DNA of 64,000 nucleotides from Lactuca virosa (Eukaryota; Streptophyta; Magnoliopsida; Asterales; Asteraceae). The stretch covers positions 146,770,249 to 146,834,248 of the forward strand of contig CAKMRJ010005523.1 of the NCBI GenBank assembly GCA_928212115.1. Direction: 5' to 3'. Positions within the stretch are counted from its first letter, which is position 1. The number at the start of each line of letters is the position of its first letter. A program made the translations under genes and the position numbers. This document shows positions 46,200 through 58,880 of this stretch, piece by piece. The notes beneath the pieces were generated by a model that worked only from the letters and a program-made list of their open reading frames with translations, had not been told where the DNA came from and made no database searches.

Positions 46200-46990
46200 C
46201 ACTCGAGTGTGCAATGTTCCAATGAGCTATACTGGCTTTGCAAGCTACTTATTGCCTTTGCCTCATGTTTGAGCATCTTCGCTCTGGGATATGTTGAAGG
46301 CCTTTATGGTCAGTAAAGATAGTGCATTTGGTTTCATATAAGTATTGTTTCTAGATTTTAAAGGCGAATACTAACGTTCCTAACTCTAGGTCGTGTGTCA
46401 TATAGTTCTGATCATGTACTTATAATTTACATGGCACATGTGGAATAACATTGTTCTTTTGCATAAATACGCAACCTAGTCCTTGGTTTGATGCGTCACA
46501 GTACACTATGGAATTTTCTATACCCTCCGGTGGAGTTAGGACCGGAGCATCGCACGACTCACGTTTTAAACTCAGGGTGCATCTTATTGTTGTCTTTCCC
46601 TCAAATGAACTTCCTATCTTTTTGGGTCAATGCATTTACCGATTAGGCAGTTTTAGGCAAGTATCAGGAATCTTGTGGCCGCTCGTATAATTCTTCAATT
46701 TAGGGAAGAGGTTATCAATTTTTGATCGTCAACATAATCAATGTACATTCGATTGATCTATTTTTCATCTTTACCAATTAGGGCCAAAGCACCCCATCGT
46801 GAAGAATTTGGACGAGTGAACCCCCTTTTTGAGGTAATCTTGGAGTTGACCAGCCAACTCTTGTATTTTAGAAGGGTTCTTAGCAGTATGACGCTTTAGC
46901 TACAAGTGTTTCCCCACGATTTAGGTCAATTCTGAACTCAACTTGCCTAGGCATGGAAAGTATAGGTAAATCCTCTGGATTTTTTCTGGG
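46200..46990 (-). pseudogene. Element W pol remnant (RT and RNase H)
   Basis: Leftward reading shows Gln-Val-Glu-Phe-Arg-Ile-Asp (about 46940), the start of RT (Phe-Thr-Arg-Pro-Asn-Ser-Ser, Met-Tyr-Ile-Asp-Tyr), a large internal deletion, then RNase H with Tyr-Cys-Asp-Ala-Ser (about 46490) and Phe-Thr-Asp-His-Lys (about 46300). It has many stops and frameshifts. It is older than X and Y judging by decay. Confidence 0.75.
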
Positions 46991-47630
46991 TCGAAGGTAA
47001 GATATCTAACATGTTGGTTTTTGGGTCTGCATGTTAGAGATCAACAGGCTGGAAAAATAGTTGTCTAGATTGATTGAAGTGAAGGACCTAAGGATTGTTA
47101 TGCAGATATTGGAAATGGGCACATAAAGAATCGGAGTTGATGCTATTCTAAAACTCGCTTGAAAGAAGTATGTCCGAAAATTCCTAAAAAGTTCTTATGG
47201 ATAGGAGCAAGCCCAGGCATACACATTTGAGAAGTAACTTAATACTTTCAAAGAATCAATCTCCAAAAAAGAGAGAACATCCTAGAAGGAGTGGCCAAGG
47301 CCTTTTTCATATTATTAGTTGGCAGCATAACGTATATGACAATATGCACTAGACCAAACATTCCCCGTACATTGCGAGTAGCAAGTCACTTTATGTATAA
47401 TCCAAGGAAACAACATTAGGATGGTGTCAGTTAGCTGGCATGGTATATAAAGGGTATTTCTAAGGTTGTTTAGAATAATAGAGCATAGTGGCCATACATG
47501 CTCAAAATGTGGTTGTATAGATCTCAAGCGAGGTTCAGATACGTCCCCGAAATGGGATAAGAAGACTATGTCATGGTGGTACCTTCCATCGTGAAGTAGT
47601 TCTCTATAACAATGTTCGAGAGGTAATATT
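46991..47630 (-). other. Unassigned interior of element W
   Basis: Lies between the RT start and the copia-type LTR, where protease and gag sequence would be expected. No motif is readable. Confidence 0.4.
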
Positions 47631-49184
47631 TGTTGGATTAGGTGTCTAAGCCCATAACTATAATTAGTATGTACTTGACCCGAGATTAGCATGGTCCATT
47701 TCGGGTTGCCTTCACCAGAACAATCTGATAGGATGGATATTTGAGAAAGAGGTTATTTATGATCTATTAATATATTATAAGTGTAATATATTAATTGAAG
47801 AATCATATTATTTAATTAGTATTGATCAAGAATTAATTTGGAATTAATTTAGTGATCAAAAGAGATTAATTAAATATACAGGGGCTGATTGTGTAAATCA
47901 ATGATACATATAGGTTGGGCTAATAATTCATGGTGGATTATTAGTGGTGGGCTAAGCTTATGTAAGTTCCATAAGGTGTTAATCCATTACAAGCCCAAGT
48001 GTAAGAATTAGGGTTACACATGACTCTTGGATTCCTACACTATAAATATGTAACCCCTTGGCTAAAATGTGATACACTAGTGATCTTAGAGACACTATAG
48101 TCGATTTTGGTGCCTAGAAGCTCTTTCTCATTATCATCCAATTATTGGTGGTGTCTGTGACTTGTTTGAGGCATCACACTTGAGGTGCTAAGTGAAGGGT
48201 TTTAGTATACTACAACATCCTATGGTGCACATACAACCCTAAATGCTTTGGATCTATGTTTTCTGTAATTATACATGCAATACTGTTTCAAAAGCATTAA
48301 GCCTACAACTAGCATGCGAAATGATATAATCAACATAAAAGAGAGTTATAGAATTACCTCTTTGTTGTAGCTTGTAGAACTTCTTGAGTTTGGCCTTTAA
48401 GAACTTAGTGCCCCAAGTGTTGCACCTCAAATGGAATCACAACACACCTTTGGACAAAAGGATGACTTTTGAGAGAGAGAATACCTTGTGCTCAAAATCG
48501 GCTCATGCAACTCCAAGAATCACTAGTGTTCCATTTTGGATGCTAAGGGGCTTCTTATATAGTGTGGCTAGGATTAGGGTTACATCCATGTAAACCCTAA
48601 TGTGAATGACTTTTCATCTTACTTAGGATCCATGGGTTAAAACCTCCATGGACTACCATATTGGTTTAGCCCATCCTAAATAACCATAAGCCCACACCAT
48701 AATAATGATTGATTTACCAAATCAATCCCCATATATTTAATTAGTCTCTTTTGATCACAAAATTAATTCCAAATTAATTTTTGATCAATACTAATTAAAT
48801 CATATGATTTCATATTAATATATTAGAACTTATAATATATTACCAAATCATAAATAACCTCTTCTCAAAAGTCCATTCTATCAAATTGTCCTGGTGATAT
48901 GCAACCCAAATGGACCATGCTACTCTCGGGTCAAGTACATACCAATTATAGTTATGGGCTTAGACACCTAATCCAATACTAAGTTCTTAAAGGCCAAATA
49001 CAAGAAGCTACAACAAGAGGTAATATTTTAACTAGTTTTATGATTCAAGTATCAATTGTATGCTAGTTATAGGCTTCATGCTTTGGATAATTTTTGTTGA
49101 ATGTATAACTAGAGAAAACTTAGATCCAAAGCAAATAGGGTTGTATGTGCACCATAGGAGTGTTATAGTACATAAAACTCAACA
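47631..49184 (+). mobile_element. Copia-type solo LTR, interrupted
   Basis: Starts TGTTGGATTAGGTGTC and ends about CTCAACA. It is split at 48192/48984 by an inverted solo LTR of the same family, and the two outer parts sum to about 760 bp. TATAAATA is at 48043. Flanks ATATT and ATATC agree at 4 of 5 bases. No internal region follows, so it is probably a solo LTR. Confidence 0.7.
48193..48978 (-). mobile_element. Inverted solo LTR of the same copia-type family
   Basis: Read on the - strand it begins with an altered TATTGGATTAGG and ends ACCCTTCA, 786 bp. Perfect CTAAG duplications flank it (48188-48192 and 48979-48983). It creates a large inverted repeat with the host LTR. Confidence 0.85.
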
Positions 49185-50078
49185 ATATCTCCTCCGGATC
49201 ACGAATGACGTCGTAATGGGTCGATTTCCCTCCACATTACACCCTTTGAACCAGAAGAATGTTGGAAGGGATCCGACCTTAGGGGTTGAGGTAAAAGATC
49301 GGGGAAATAAGAGATGTGCTTGTAAATCGTTTAAAAATATTTTGTATTTAGCTCCCAAAGCTCACAAGGTATTTTCATCTTATGCATTATGTTATATTCC
49401 ATGTGTCTTGAGGGGTTTCTAAATTTATACGATACTTCTTGTTATGCTAGCAACACACTACAAGACAACTGGAGTTACGTCCTTATAGCATCCTAGGGCG
49501 TCTAGTGATATAACTTGGCCCGTCGATCAGGTATGTGGTGTAGGACGATGAAGATGTCGACCTAAGGAGTTGATGACACGGCTGAATAGTGCCTAGGTCT
49601 CTTGGGTAGGTTACTGACTACTAACCTCCTCTCCGGACTCCGATCCCATAGAGGGGTCCTTTTACGGCTCAGTACTGGATGGGTTAACTAAAGGGCATCC
49701 GATAATGTATCACAATTCTTTGGCCGATCCGGGAGAGGGAAATGTAAAGTTCGACCTAACTAAATTGTGCATAAGTAATCCTAGTGTTTAGAAGCATTTT
49801 AGCAGCCTAATGTAACTTGATAACTATGTACGCCTAAGGGTTTATATTTTTGTTTAGTGTCTAAGCAGATCCTAGGTTGTTCATACCACTTACTATAATC
49901 AATTCCGGTCTTGCACTTGCTCTTCCTTAATTATACATAGGTGATCAGGCTATGTATAATTAGGGTCCAGTAGTGCACTACCCGATTTAGTTATACTAGA
50001 TGGTATGTTTATTAACTCATTGGTTATAGTTTAGGATTTCCCAATGGAAAGGGAAAACCGGTATTCGCTATAACCTTC
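49185..50078 (-). other. Leader and gag-proximal relic of element W
   Basis: Lies between the copia-type LTR and W's primer-binding site. No Gag motif is readable. CACTACAAGA at about 49451 resembles a CACTA terminus but has no partner. Confidence 0.4.
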
Positions 50079-50091
50079 GGCTCTGATACCA
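50079..50091 (-). other. W primer-binding site
   Basis: On the - strand TGGTATCAGAGCC, a perfect initiator-Met site, lies four bases from the LTR end at 50096. Confidence 0.8.
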
Positions 50092-50862
50092 AATATGTCA
50101 CACACCGTTAAGCGGAAACACGAAGGGTGACAGGCTAAGGTCTCATAACACAAGGTAAATGTAACGCCCGTAGATCCGGGCTAGTCAATTTAGAGACGAT
50201 AAGCATCAAAAACTACTTTTTGATAGAAGATTATTTAGAATGAATAATCTTAACTAATTTGTAGTGGTCGTGACAAGGATTCTGGATATATAAAGAATGC
50301 CGAAATCCAAGTTATAACGAAGAAGTTATGACCTGTCGAAGTTTCGCGACAGAACCGGCACGACACAACGCGACGTAAATAGTGAATTTACGATAGAGCA
50401 ATATTTGGCCTTAGCAATCTAAACGAAAGTCGGAGAATACGTTAAACCGAGAGCGTGCATAAAAAGAACGTCTAAATCTGACTTCGTATTAGGAAGTTAT
50501 GATTTTTCGAAGTTTCGACTTAGCGGTATGCAGCCCAAAGTTCGAATATGAGATCGAGTGGTTTCTAGCCGAAACAATCTAAATGAGAATCGAAGATCTC
50601 GTCGATAGTAGTCCAACGGTAAAAAGACAGACGAAAACGGACGTCAGATGAAGGAGTTGTGAATTCCTAACGGAGTTTCCTGTCCCGACCTACTAAAAAG
50701 AATATAATAAAAATTAAAATCAAAATTAGCCGACGGAGTCTAAACGAGAGTTGAAAAGCATAATCTCACCTACGCGTGCATATAAAGAACGTCGAAAACG
50801 GAGATCGTATGCGAAAGATATGAATTTCTGAATTTGGGGCGCGAACCCTGACACTATGTCAG

Positions 50863-51001
50863 AGTTCACGACATGAACACAATGTTCACGACGTGAACAC
50901 AGTATTTATGTCTTCTGGAGCCTGACAGACCCAAGTTGCGATGACGCACCTGATGACTACTGAACTCACGACGTGAATTTTGAGATTCACGACGTGAATT
51001 C
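50863..51001. repeat. TTCAC-GAC-GTGAA palindrome cluster
   Basis: Four copies in 140 bp, two as GTTCACGACRTGAAC and two as TCACGACGTGAAT, end about 14 bp before the TATA box. Confidence 0.8.
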
Positions 51002-51769
51002 AGTATTTCAGCCCTATAAATAGAAATCGAAGGGCAGCCGATTTTGGTTGCTATTTTCTTACTCCCTCTCTCCCTATACCCTCTCTGGTCATTTTGAAGT
51101 ACCCCCGAAGCCCCGATATTATCCCGAGACCCGAAGCAAGTCCCGACGCTCCGAAGATCCCGAGGAGAAAAGAGTTTCAAGCCGAAGCTCTGCCCGCGAG
51201 AAGCTCGGTGTGTGAAGATATCCTGGATTCATCGAAGAATACTGCTTTTAGAACCGTAGTGCTGTCCGATAATCATCTAATCAAGTGAGTGTGTAGTTAC
51301 TTTCTTCTACCGCATATATATGAAGTATTTGTTATGAAATACGTACTATGTGTTTATACGTTGTTTGTTTACTTGAGATGGTTGTTGAATGAATGTTTTA
51401 TACAGGTTTTTAAATGATTTAAACTATATATGTAATTTATATCTACAAATATGTTGGGTAGATGAAATAGTTGGTGTGTGATGAAAGATGAGTTTGAGGA
51501 TGAGACGAAAGATGATATAGATCATGAGATGAGGGTGACAGGTGAAAAATGAGCGAAACCTTTACCCAAACGATGGCCCCCGTCATTCAGCAGAGTAGGG
51601 ATGACAACCACAGACTATTCTAGACAGTCTTGTGGAATACTAGCAGGCTCGCAACTTGTAGGTGTTGTGGACTTAATGTTCACCAGTGTACTCTAAAAAC
51701 CCATTGATATGTATTGCTAGAGGAGTCTCGGAACCAATACTGTCAATAAACGAGATAAACCCCGACGAC

Positions 51770-51915
51770 TATGGAGTTAGCGCTTGGTAACTACGGATAT
51801 AGTGTCCGTTGAGAAAACCCTGGCAACTATGGATTTAGTGCCTGTTGAGAAAACCTTGGTAACTATGGATTTAGTGCCTGCTGAGAAAACCCTGGCAACG
51901 ATGGATTTTGTGCCG
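51770..51915 (+). repeat. 36-bp tandem repeat in the solo LTR
   Basis: About four units of GAGAAAACCCTGG-CAACTATGG-ATTTAGTGCC type lie inside the predicted leader intron 51285-52124. Confidence 0.75.
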
Positions 51916-52924
51916 ATTCCTTAGGATAATCCTTAGGAATAAATGAACAAGGAATAGTTGATTCTTAGGGTAATCTTTAATAAATAAAAAGGAGATAATG
52001 GGGTGGGTAATTGGGTTGATTGTGTGATGATTAAATATAATAATAATTATATTATTGTGGGTTGAAAACCCTATATGCTCACCAGGCTCCCAAGCCTGAC
52101 CCACTCAGTTTTTCTGTATTACAGGTAGTGGAAAAAGAGCATAGTTGGACGATGACGAGGGATTTTGGATTATAGGCCATTAGATATAAATAAATGTTGT
52201 AAGGCCTATATGGTACTGTTTATGCTTTTGGTCTGTATCGGAACATGACATCCCGAGATTTTGTTATATAATGAAAATACATTTCTTTAAGAAATGCTTT
52301 GATAAATTTTTATCATATATTGTTTTGGGAACAAATTCTACAACTCTTTTAATCAAATGATTACTCTGGTTTTATTTTAAAAGCATAAATTAAATCGGTC
52401 TTTTCTGGCCGTGAAAAATGGGAATGTCATAGTAAATAGGATTACCAACCATAATCATTGAGCATTTTTATGTTTACATCATATTCGAAACAATATTAGA
52501 TTTTAGTTCCATACTACATAGTCTAGTACACAACAAGAGCAATAAACATAAATCATTATGACGTCCTAAACTGGCTCACTGACCGTTTCCTGAAAAGCAT
52601 GCAAAAACGAGGGTCTACTATAAAATAGTTGGTGAGTTCACATGTTTATAAAGGTACATCATTTCAGTTAGAAAATATAGATTTGTTCAACAAAAGTTCC
52701 AACTCAAAGTGAGTGTTAAATGCCAAAACACTCCGTTCACAACCAAGCCTAACGACCATTATTGCCCCCATTCCATCATGTCCATAGTTCCCATGATGTC
52801 AGTTCACGGAAATATGCATTCACGGTTGTGGGTGAGTGGGAGTTGTCTACCCCAAATAGCACTATCCATAAGACCATCGGCTCAAAATACGAGTTAATAG
52901 GTTGTAGTTCGGTTCTCGAGGACT

Positions 52925-53150
52925 TAACATACAAAATTCATATCACAAAGTTCATGTCAAGAGTTCATAGCATAAAGTTCATAACACAAGTTCATAACAA
53001 AAAGTTCATAAAAGAGTTTGTTCCAAGTTCATAAAACAATATCGTTCCAAGTTCATTAAGCTCATAAAACAAGCCTCAACAAGTTCACAAAATAGAGTTC
53101 ATAAAAAAAAGTTCCACAAGTTCATAAAATAGTATGGATAGCTCATAAAA
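52925..53150 (-). repeat. AAGTTCATAAAA-type short repeats in W LTR
   Basis: More than ten irregular copies of (A)AGTTCATAA lie inside the predicted W leader intron. The spacing is not constant. Confidence 0.7.
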
Positions 53151-55661
53151 CAGTAGCATGCTTTCCACCCCAAAACATGAAAACGGTAAAAAAGGGGCTG
53201 GGAATACTCACTAGGTAGTATTTGCAGTTCGAGCTTCGTGGTTCGTTGTTGTAGAGATCGGTTTCTAATAGTTACCTACGGAACAAATAGTTTCTAGTGA
53301 GATACAATTCACTAAACCATTATCTAAGATCTACCTATCCAACTAGTGTTGTCGCAAAGTGCCCAAAGTTTGTTCGGTTCATTATTGGTATTATTGAATT
53401 CATGGTGTCTTGTGTTCAAAAATCCATAAAGGCATGAAAATGAACTCCAAAATATGTAAAAGTTTATATTATGGCTCTAACAAAGGGCATTGGTGTTCAA
53501 AAATTTTGTAGACATTTTTGAAGGTCAATTGATATTTATTTGTAAATTAAATCCCAAATAATAGAGAAAATTCAAAATAAATGGTAAAAGGTTTCTAAAA
53601 TTCTCAATTTAATTTTTACAGGTTCCCAAGGTTGAGAAAAATATTGGTTAGGGTCTTTGAGTCCAATGACCCGAATTTGTAAATTCATGCTCCAATTTAA
53701 TGAAAAATATGGATAAAATACTAAACCATGTCCAAATCGTCTGAAACTTTAAATGGAATTCTTATTATTTGAATAAATTAAGACTACAGTTTTTCATATT
53801 TTTATCTCTTCTAAAAAAATTATTTTGAATTTATGGCCATTAAATCATTATTTTTACAGAAAAATAAGGATTTTGTTTAAGCACTTGAGATTTACCAGAA
53901 CACCTCTTAAAACCACTTCCTTTCATAAAACAATTTTTCTCTGAATTATTCCGAAGATAAAAGATGTATTCAACCTCAACAAATTAGGGAATGTAGCACT
54001 ATATAGTACATGAGTTCTAAATGTAGCTGAAAGTTCACGAATTTGTGTAGAAACTTATATGGGGTTTTAATCCATGAAATTTTATGCATTATTTTATGGA
54101 TATTTTAAGTTTCTAAAATATTTTCCCCAGATTTTGGGTGGGTTTTAAGACCCTTGATCATGTAATGCAAGACTAGTGATTACAGAAAAAGTGTTGTTTG
54201 CGCAATTGTTTTGTAAAAATCATCAAAAATCATATCTTTCATGTTTTACAGTAAGAACAAGTGGTTTCGAAAACTAACTCAAGGAACTAGTCCTCAGAAA
54301 AATAATATCGTGATTTGGTCAAGAAATGAGTGAGTTATGACCTTTTAAAATCTAGTAAACAAATCTGACAGGATGTTGCGGAGTAAAACTCATAAAAACA
54401 TAGTTCAAACTTCCATTTTACCTAACGATATCAGTTTTTTTTTCTTAGATTGAGATATAACAACATTATATTAAATATATTATGTAGAAATACTTGTTTC
54501 TAACCATGTAATCTTACATGAAACCAAGATAGATGATACTAAACTTTTGAAAAATCGGTTTTTGGTGCTAGATAAGGCTTACATGTGCTCACCTTTGCTC
54601 TTGACTTTGGTTTGATCATGGATCATCACCATTTACAGAATATGCAACACGTTTGTGGTGGTGATCTACAAACATCAAGATCAAACAAAGGTTCTTTGCA
54701 AGAACATGCCTTAGAAATCGAAAATTAGAAGGAGAAAGTGAGTAGAACTTGGAAATTTTGTTATGGATCTTCAAGAGGTGTATGATAAGCACTTAACCTT
54801 TGATATATAGCTTCAAGAACACCCAAAATAAGGCTGAAAATTCGTGGTTGAGGGGCTGATGTTTAGAGAGAGAAAGTGAGGTTTCTAGAGAGAAGGAAGA
54901 GAGAAAGTGAGATTTTGTCTCTCTGGATAGACCATCTCTCTCGTCGTCTCTTTGGGGCTATACCCCACCAAAATCATCCACAAAACTCCAGTAATGTGAG
55001 TTAACTTATGAAAAACGAAATGGAAAAATCTCTTTCATCGTCTTTTTAGGGATTATGTCTCTAAGATCCCTTTTTTTCTCTCGTATTAACATGCAAAATC
55101 TGGTCTCGGATTTTGCAATATAAGGGCTAAGATGTAATGAGTGAGAGAGAGTGAGTAAGAGGTTGTGTATGGTCGGATTTTTAGGGAGGAGAGAGGGTTA
55201 TTATGAGGCTTTTCTTAGTAAGGGTACCCTCTTAGAGTCTTCCCTTAACTTTTATAAAAATTTGGCTTTAACTTTATAAAAACTCTTAAAAACTCTAAGT
55301 GTTTTCATAAACTTCCAAAATTTTATTTCTTAGTTTTTATTGAACTATTTGTGTTTAGAAGTAAATTCATAAACTTGAATTATCTTGAATTAAGTTATAA
55401 AAATGATAACTTATGATTTGATATTTATAAAATCAAATTTTTATATTTCAAATAAATGAAATAAAGGTTCATAACATATGAATGTAGGATTAGACAATCC
55501 TTGGATTATATTTTTAGCTCATAATTCAAATTATGATGTGTGGATATTATTTCCAACTTGTAATTAAATCACATTATGATTTAATTAAAATTGAATTTGA
55601 TAAGTTATTAAAATAGTTAAGCACGTCATAGGTCCCGATTAAAATTTTTTGGTATTCTACA

Positions 55662-56763
55662 TACCCATGAGCTTTAATCTTCCGAACATGGTTTTTGTGT
55701 TTAGTTTTGAGATTGAACTTTGGCACTTTACAAACTAGTTGGATTATTCACATATCAATGTGACTACTTAGTACAAGCTAAGTTACACTACTTGTTCCAA
55801 GGAATCTATTAAGTCGCGATCTAGCTCAACTTGTTGCATCTAAAGCCAAGTTATGTGCACGCATGGAAATGACAAGGTTCTAGATGAGTCCTAACCAGAG
55901 TTTTGACGGTTTTCACACATGTGGCCATGGAAGTTCGTCTATAGTGACTCCAGGCATGTGTCATAGCTTCATGTTTGTAACGGTGGATTAGTCGGTGTGC
56001 GAAAGCTGGCCTGAAACCCTTCTTAGGGAAGTTCCCTTTCAAAAAAAAGAGTAGACATTCAAGACTGTTTTCATTTTAAGTGATGAATTTTGCTCATTTT
56101 TAGGGCTAGTTATTCTTCTTTCTCTCTAAGGTAGGTTTGGTGATTTTTCTTGATTTTTATGATCATTTGTACACTTGATAATGTTGTAATCCCTCTTTGA
56201 TTGTGCAACATACAAGATATCATCTCCCCCTTATGCATGTACACAACCTTTTTGGTTATGGAACCATATTAAATTTATTGTCTTATTATTGTTGTTTGTG
56301 TTTGTTAGACATTTTTATCTTAGTATTTCACATCCTATTTGTTATCTTTTTTATTTGTTGGGTTAACCCTTCTTCTAGGGACTAAGGGTTTTGGGTATTT
56401 CGGATGGTGTCTTCTCATTAATTGAAAAGGTTGGTAGTATACTCTATCAATTGGATTCCTTTTCCCCAACATAATGATGTTACTAGACTGTGATTGGCTC
56501 GAGAATAAAATCGATTAGTTATGGCTTGAGATATACCTAGCAGTAAAATGAAGAATTGGAAGACAAACCTTTTTGTCTTGGGTTGTTACCAAGGACTTGT
56601 TCTAATTGTTAAGTTAGACTCGGATTCGAAAGTAAAAATATTAAAGCCTTATATTTTGAGTGAGAGAGAGAGAGAGATGTATCATACACAGTGGGGAGAG
56701 TGATTTGAGTATTTATATGGACGAATGTTACGTGATACTCCGAAGGGATGAGATGATCTATCT
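55662..56763. other. Intergenic, nothing recognised
   Basis: No gene or element can be named. The short GA run at about 56662-56677 and several T-rich stretches are unremarkable. Confidence 0.5.
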
Positions 56764-56779
56764 GGTATGAGTGGTATCT

Positions 56780-57881
56780 TTTTTTTTTGGAACCGGCAAA
56801 TAGATTTATATATAAAAGAAAAAGAAAACATGGGAAACAAAGTTGCAGCCACAGATCAGTGGCAATACAAAGTATCAGACAGAAAACATAAAAGACGAAC
56901 AACTAAAAGAAAAAAGGGCATTGAGACCAATTTGCCCAGATTAAATTCATCTTGATTCCCTTGTTCTTCACCCAAAGAAAGGTTACTAATTTGACATATT
57001 CGATGACTTTTTCGGGTGGTAGCCGGTTCCTTTTGAAGACTTTTTCATTTCTTGCAATCCAGATTCTCCATAGTGTGGAATAACAGATTACCAGAAATAT
57101 CTTCCGCTTTTTAGTACACGTTCCCCATTTATTGGCAAGGTTCAGGACATCCGACACCGCTTGGAGATCTTCCATGTGAGTATGCACCTTGCACCATCTC
57201 ATTACTCCTTCCATGACCTTCTTTGCATAAGCACAATCTACAAGAATATGATCAGCGGTTTCTTCCTTCACATTGCACATCTGGCAAGTTAAATTTTCCA
57301 TGTTTACCCCTCTTTTTACTAACTCCTTAGCTGTTGGGATTCTGCCCCATTGTGCTCTCCAAATAAAGCAAGAGACTTTCAGTGGGATTTCTTTTATCCA
57401 GTGGAAATTTTTGTTGGTTAATGGAGTCCGATAGTCCCATCTTGATCTAAGAGCATTTACTGTGAAAGAGCCATCCGGGGTGAGCCCACATCTCCATATA
57501 ACACCATTATTTACTATTCGTTTGTCTAACACAGTTTGAACTTGGATATTCTTTTTCTTTAGATCATTTCCAATTCCAGCGATGTTATTCCATACCCCAG
57601 GTAACGACTTTGTAGAGTAACAGTCATCAGGTTTCGACTTTAGATTGTGCACACTCGTTATCACAGCAGCCCATAACTGATCCTGCTTGGTTCTCAACCT
57701 CCACCACCACTTTGTTATTAGAGAGACGTTTAGTGCTTTTATTGTACCAACACCTAACCCACCAGATTCCTTTGATGATGTTACCTTATCCCACGATATC
57801 CAATGGATCACTTTCTTTTCATCTGATCCTCCCCACAGAAACTGATTCCTCATTTTTTCCAATGTGTCAATAATGCCTTCA
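56780..57881 (-). mobile_element. 5'-truncated L1-type LINE insertion
   Basis: Perfect 16-bp direct repeats GGTATGAGTGGTATCT (56764-56779 and 57882-57897) flank the insert. The - strand 3' end is a short poly(A) (T run at 56780-56788). Target-primed reverse transcription explains both features. Only the last third of ORF2 is present. Confidence 0.95.
56903..57862 (-). CDS. LINE ORF2 C-terminal part with zinc-binding RVT domain
   Basis: An open frame of 319 codons up to its natural stop, after which only the 3' UTR and poly(A) remain. It starts past the RT palm, in the region Leu-Trp-Gly-Gly that follows RT in plant L1 elements. It then contains the zf-RVT domain (Trp-Arg-Ala, Cys-X2-Cys, His-X-Leu-X-Asp-Cys around residues 165-215). 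The lack of stops suggests a young insertion. No upstream endonuclease or RT, so no activity is expected. Confidence 0.85.
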   Translation of the reverse strand: MEKMRNQFLWGGSDEKKVIHWISWDKVTSSKESGGLGVGTIKALNVSLITKWWWRLRTKQDQLWAAVITSVHNLKSKPDDCYSTKSLPGVWNNIAGIGNDLKKKNIQVQTVLDKRIVNNGVIWRCGLTPDGSFTVNALRSRWDYRTPLTNKNFHWIKEIPLKVSCFIWRAQWGRIPTAKELVKRGVNMENLTCQMCNVKEETADHILVDCAYAKKVMEGVMRWCKVHTHMEDLQAVSDVLNLANKWGTCTKKRKIFLVICYSTLWRIWIARNEKVFKRNRLPPEKVIEYVKLVTFLWVKNKGIKMNLIWANWSQCPFFF

Positions 57882-57897
57882 GGTATGAGTGGTATCT

Positions 57898-58266
57898 AAT
57901 TGTATTCCCAAGTATCACCCGACATTAATGTATGTATGTTGGTTTCATTATTGTATCTATGGAATAAATGTGTGGATCAATGAAGGTGTATTGTGTTAGT
58001 GTGTATTATGCATATGTCTTGTCCTAGGCATGTTTCCCCGTATTATTCAAAGTGGGTAGGCTGACTGCATTTATTGTACTAGAAGAAAATGCTTGTTCTG
58101 GAACGACCTCAGGCATGACACCCATAACCACTGGTTGTTCCATGATCTATCTTTTTTTGTGATGGCATGCTTTAGCTGTACTTAGAATTTTATGATTATA
58201 GCTTACATTTTTTCTAAATAATCATATTGAATGTTTAAAATTTTCTTTAAAAAAACTATATCTCTG
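57898..58266. other. Intergenic, nothing recognised
   Basis: Continues the pre-insertion sequence interrupted by the LINE. No coding signal. Confidence 0.5.
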
Positions 58267-58269
58267 TAA

Positions 58270-58715
58270 GGGAGGAGGGAGTCATTCCCTCCCAACCCAC
58301 TCAACCCACTGTCAGATCAGTTTTTCTCTTTCATTTTTCTTCATCTTTCTCAACCCACAACACACGGAAACTCTATCTTTCTCAACCCATTTAATTAAAA
58401 AAAATACAAAACAATCAAGGTAAAATCTTAATTAGCAATAGAGTTACCGCCGGTACCTCCAAGATATCACTCCCTCTTCAGCAGGTTGTTTAATTGGTGT
58501 CACTAACCCACTTCATCCTCTCGCTCTACTTTCTCTCTCTCGGTTTCTCTTGTACCATGTGTTTTAAGACTTGTACCTTAGTTGTTTTGTATTTTTTTAA
58601 TTGAGTGGGTTGAGAAAGATAGGATTTCCGTGTGTTGTGGGTTGGGAAAGATGAAGAAAAAAAGAGAAAAAAACTGATGTAACAGTGGGTTGGGAGAGAA
58701 TGACTCCCTCCTCCC
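58270..58715. mobile_element. Tourist/Harbinger-like MITE
   Basis: Inverted repeats of about 150 bp start GGGAGGAGGGAGTCATTC at both ends and are flanked by TAA (58267-58269 and 58716-58718), the 3-bp TTA/TAA duplication typical of PIF/Harbinger. The arms are about 90% alike by eye. The 446-bp element has no coding capacity. Confidence 0.85.
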
Positions 58716-58880
58716 TAATAATGATTTGAACTAATGTAGAATGAAATGTCAACACATTGAATAAACTGAGTTTTTTAATCACACAATTGCTATTGGTGCT
58801 CAGGTAGGATTCCAACTCGAGAGTGGCAACATGGTTCTTGAAAGGACCTTCTTTGGTGATAGTGGTCAAACCGGTCTCCC

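Larger units (their letters stand above)
50160..52431 (+). mobile_element. Gypsy solo LTR (TTCACGACGTGAA family)
   Basis: TGTAACGCCC to ATGTCATA with perfect GTAAA duplications at 50155-50159 and 52432-52436, 2272 bp. TATAAATA is at 51015. Four palindromes lie immediately upstream (50863-51001). Donor-like CAA|GTGAGT (51285) and acceptor TATTACAG|GT (52124) enclose 36-bp tandem repeats. The absence of an internal region indicates LTR-LTR recombination. Confidence 0.9.
50096..55661 (-). mobile_element. Element W 5' LTR (long), interrupted
   Basis: From TGTCACACACC next to the primer-binding site to a proposed terminus TTCTACA. Without the solo LTR it is about 3.3 kb. Donor-like CTA|GTGAGT (53211) and acceptor CTTTTCAG|G (52590) enclose many AAGTTCATAAAA-like units at about 52925-53150. 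No family-specific palindrome clusters were seen, unlike the other gypsy LTRs. The outer terminus is uncertain. Confidence 0.55.

Noticed and set aside
49449..49470. CACTA transposon terminus (CACTACAAGA)
   Set aside because: Single occurrence, no inverted partner and no 3-bp duplication. Chance or an ancient relic.
55851..56042. 63-codon frame on the - strand between W and the LINE
   Set aside because: No recognisable motif, no promoter or splice context. Length is within chance expectation.
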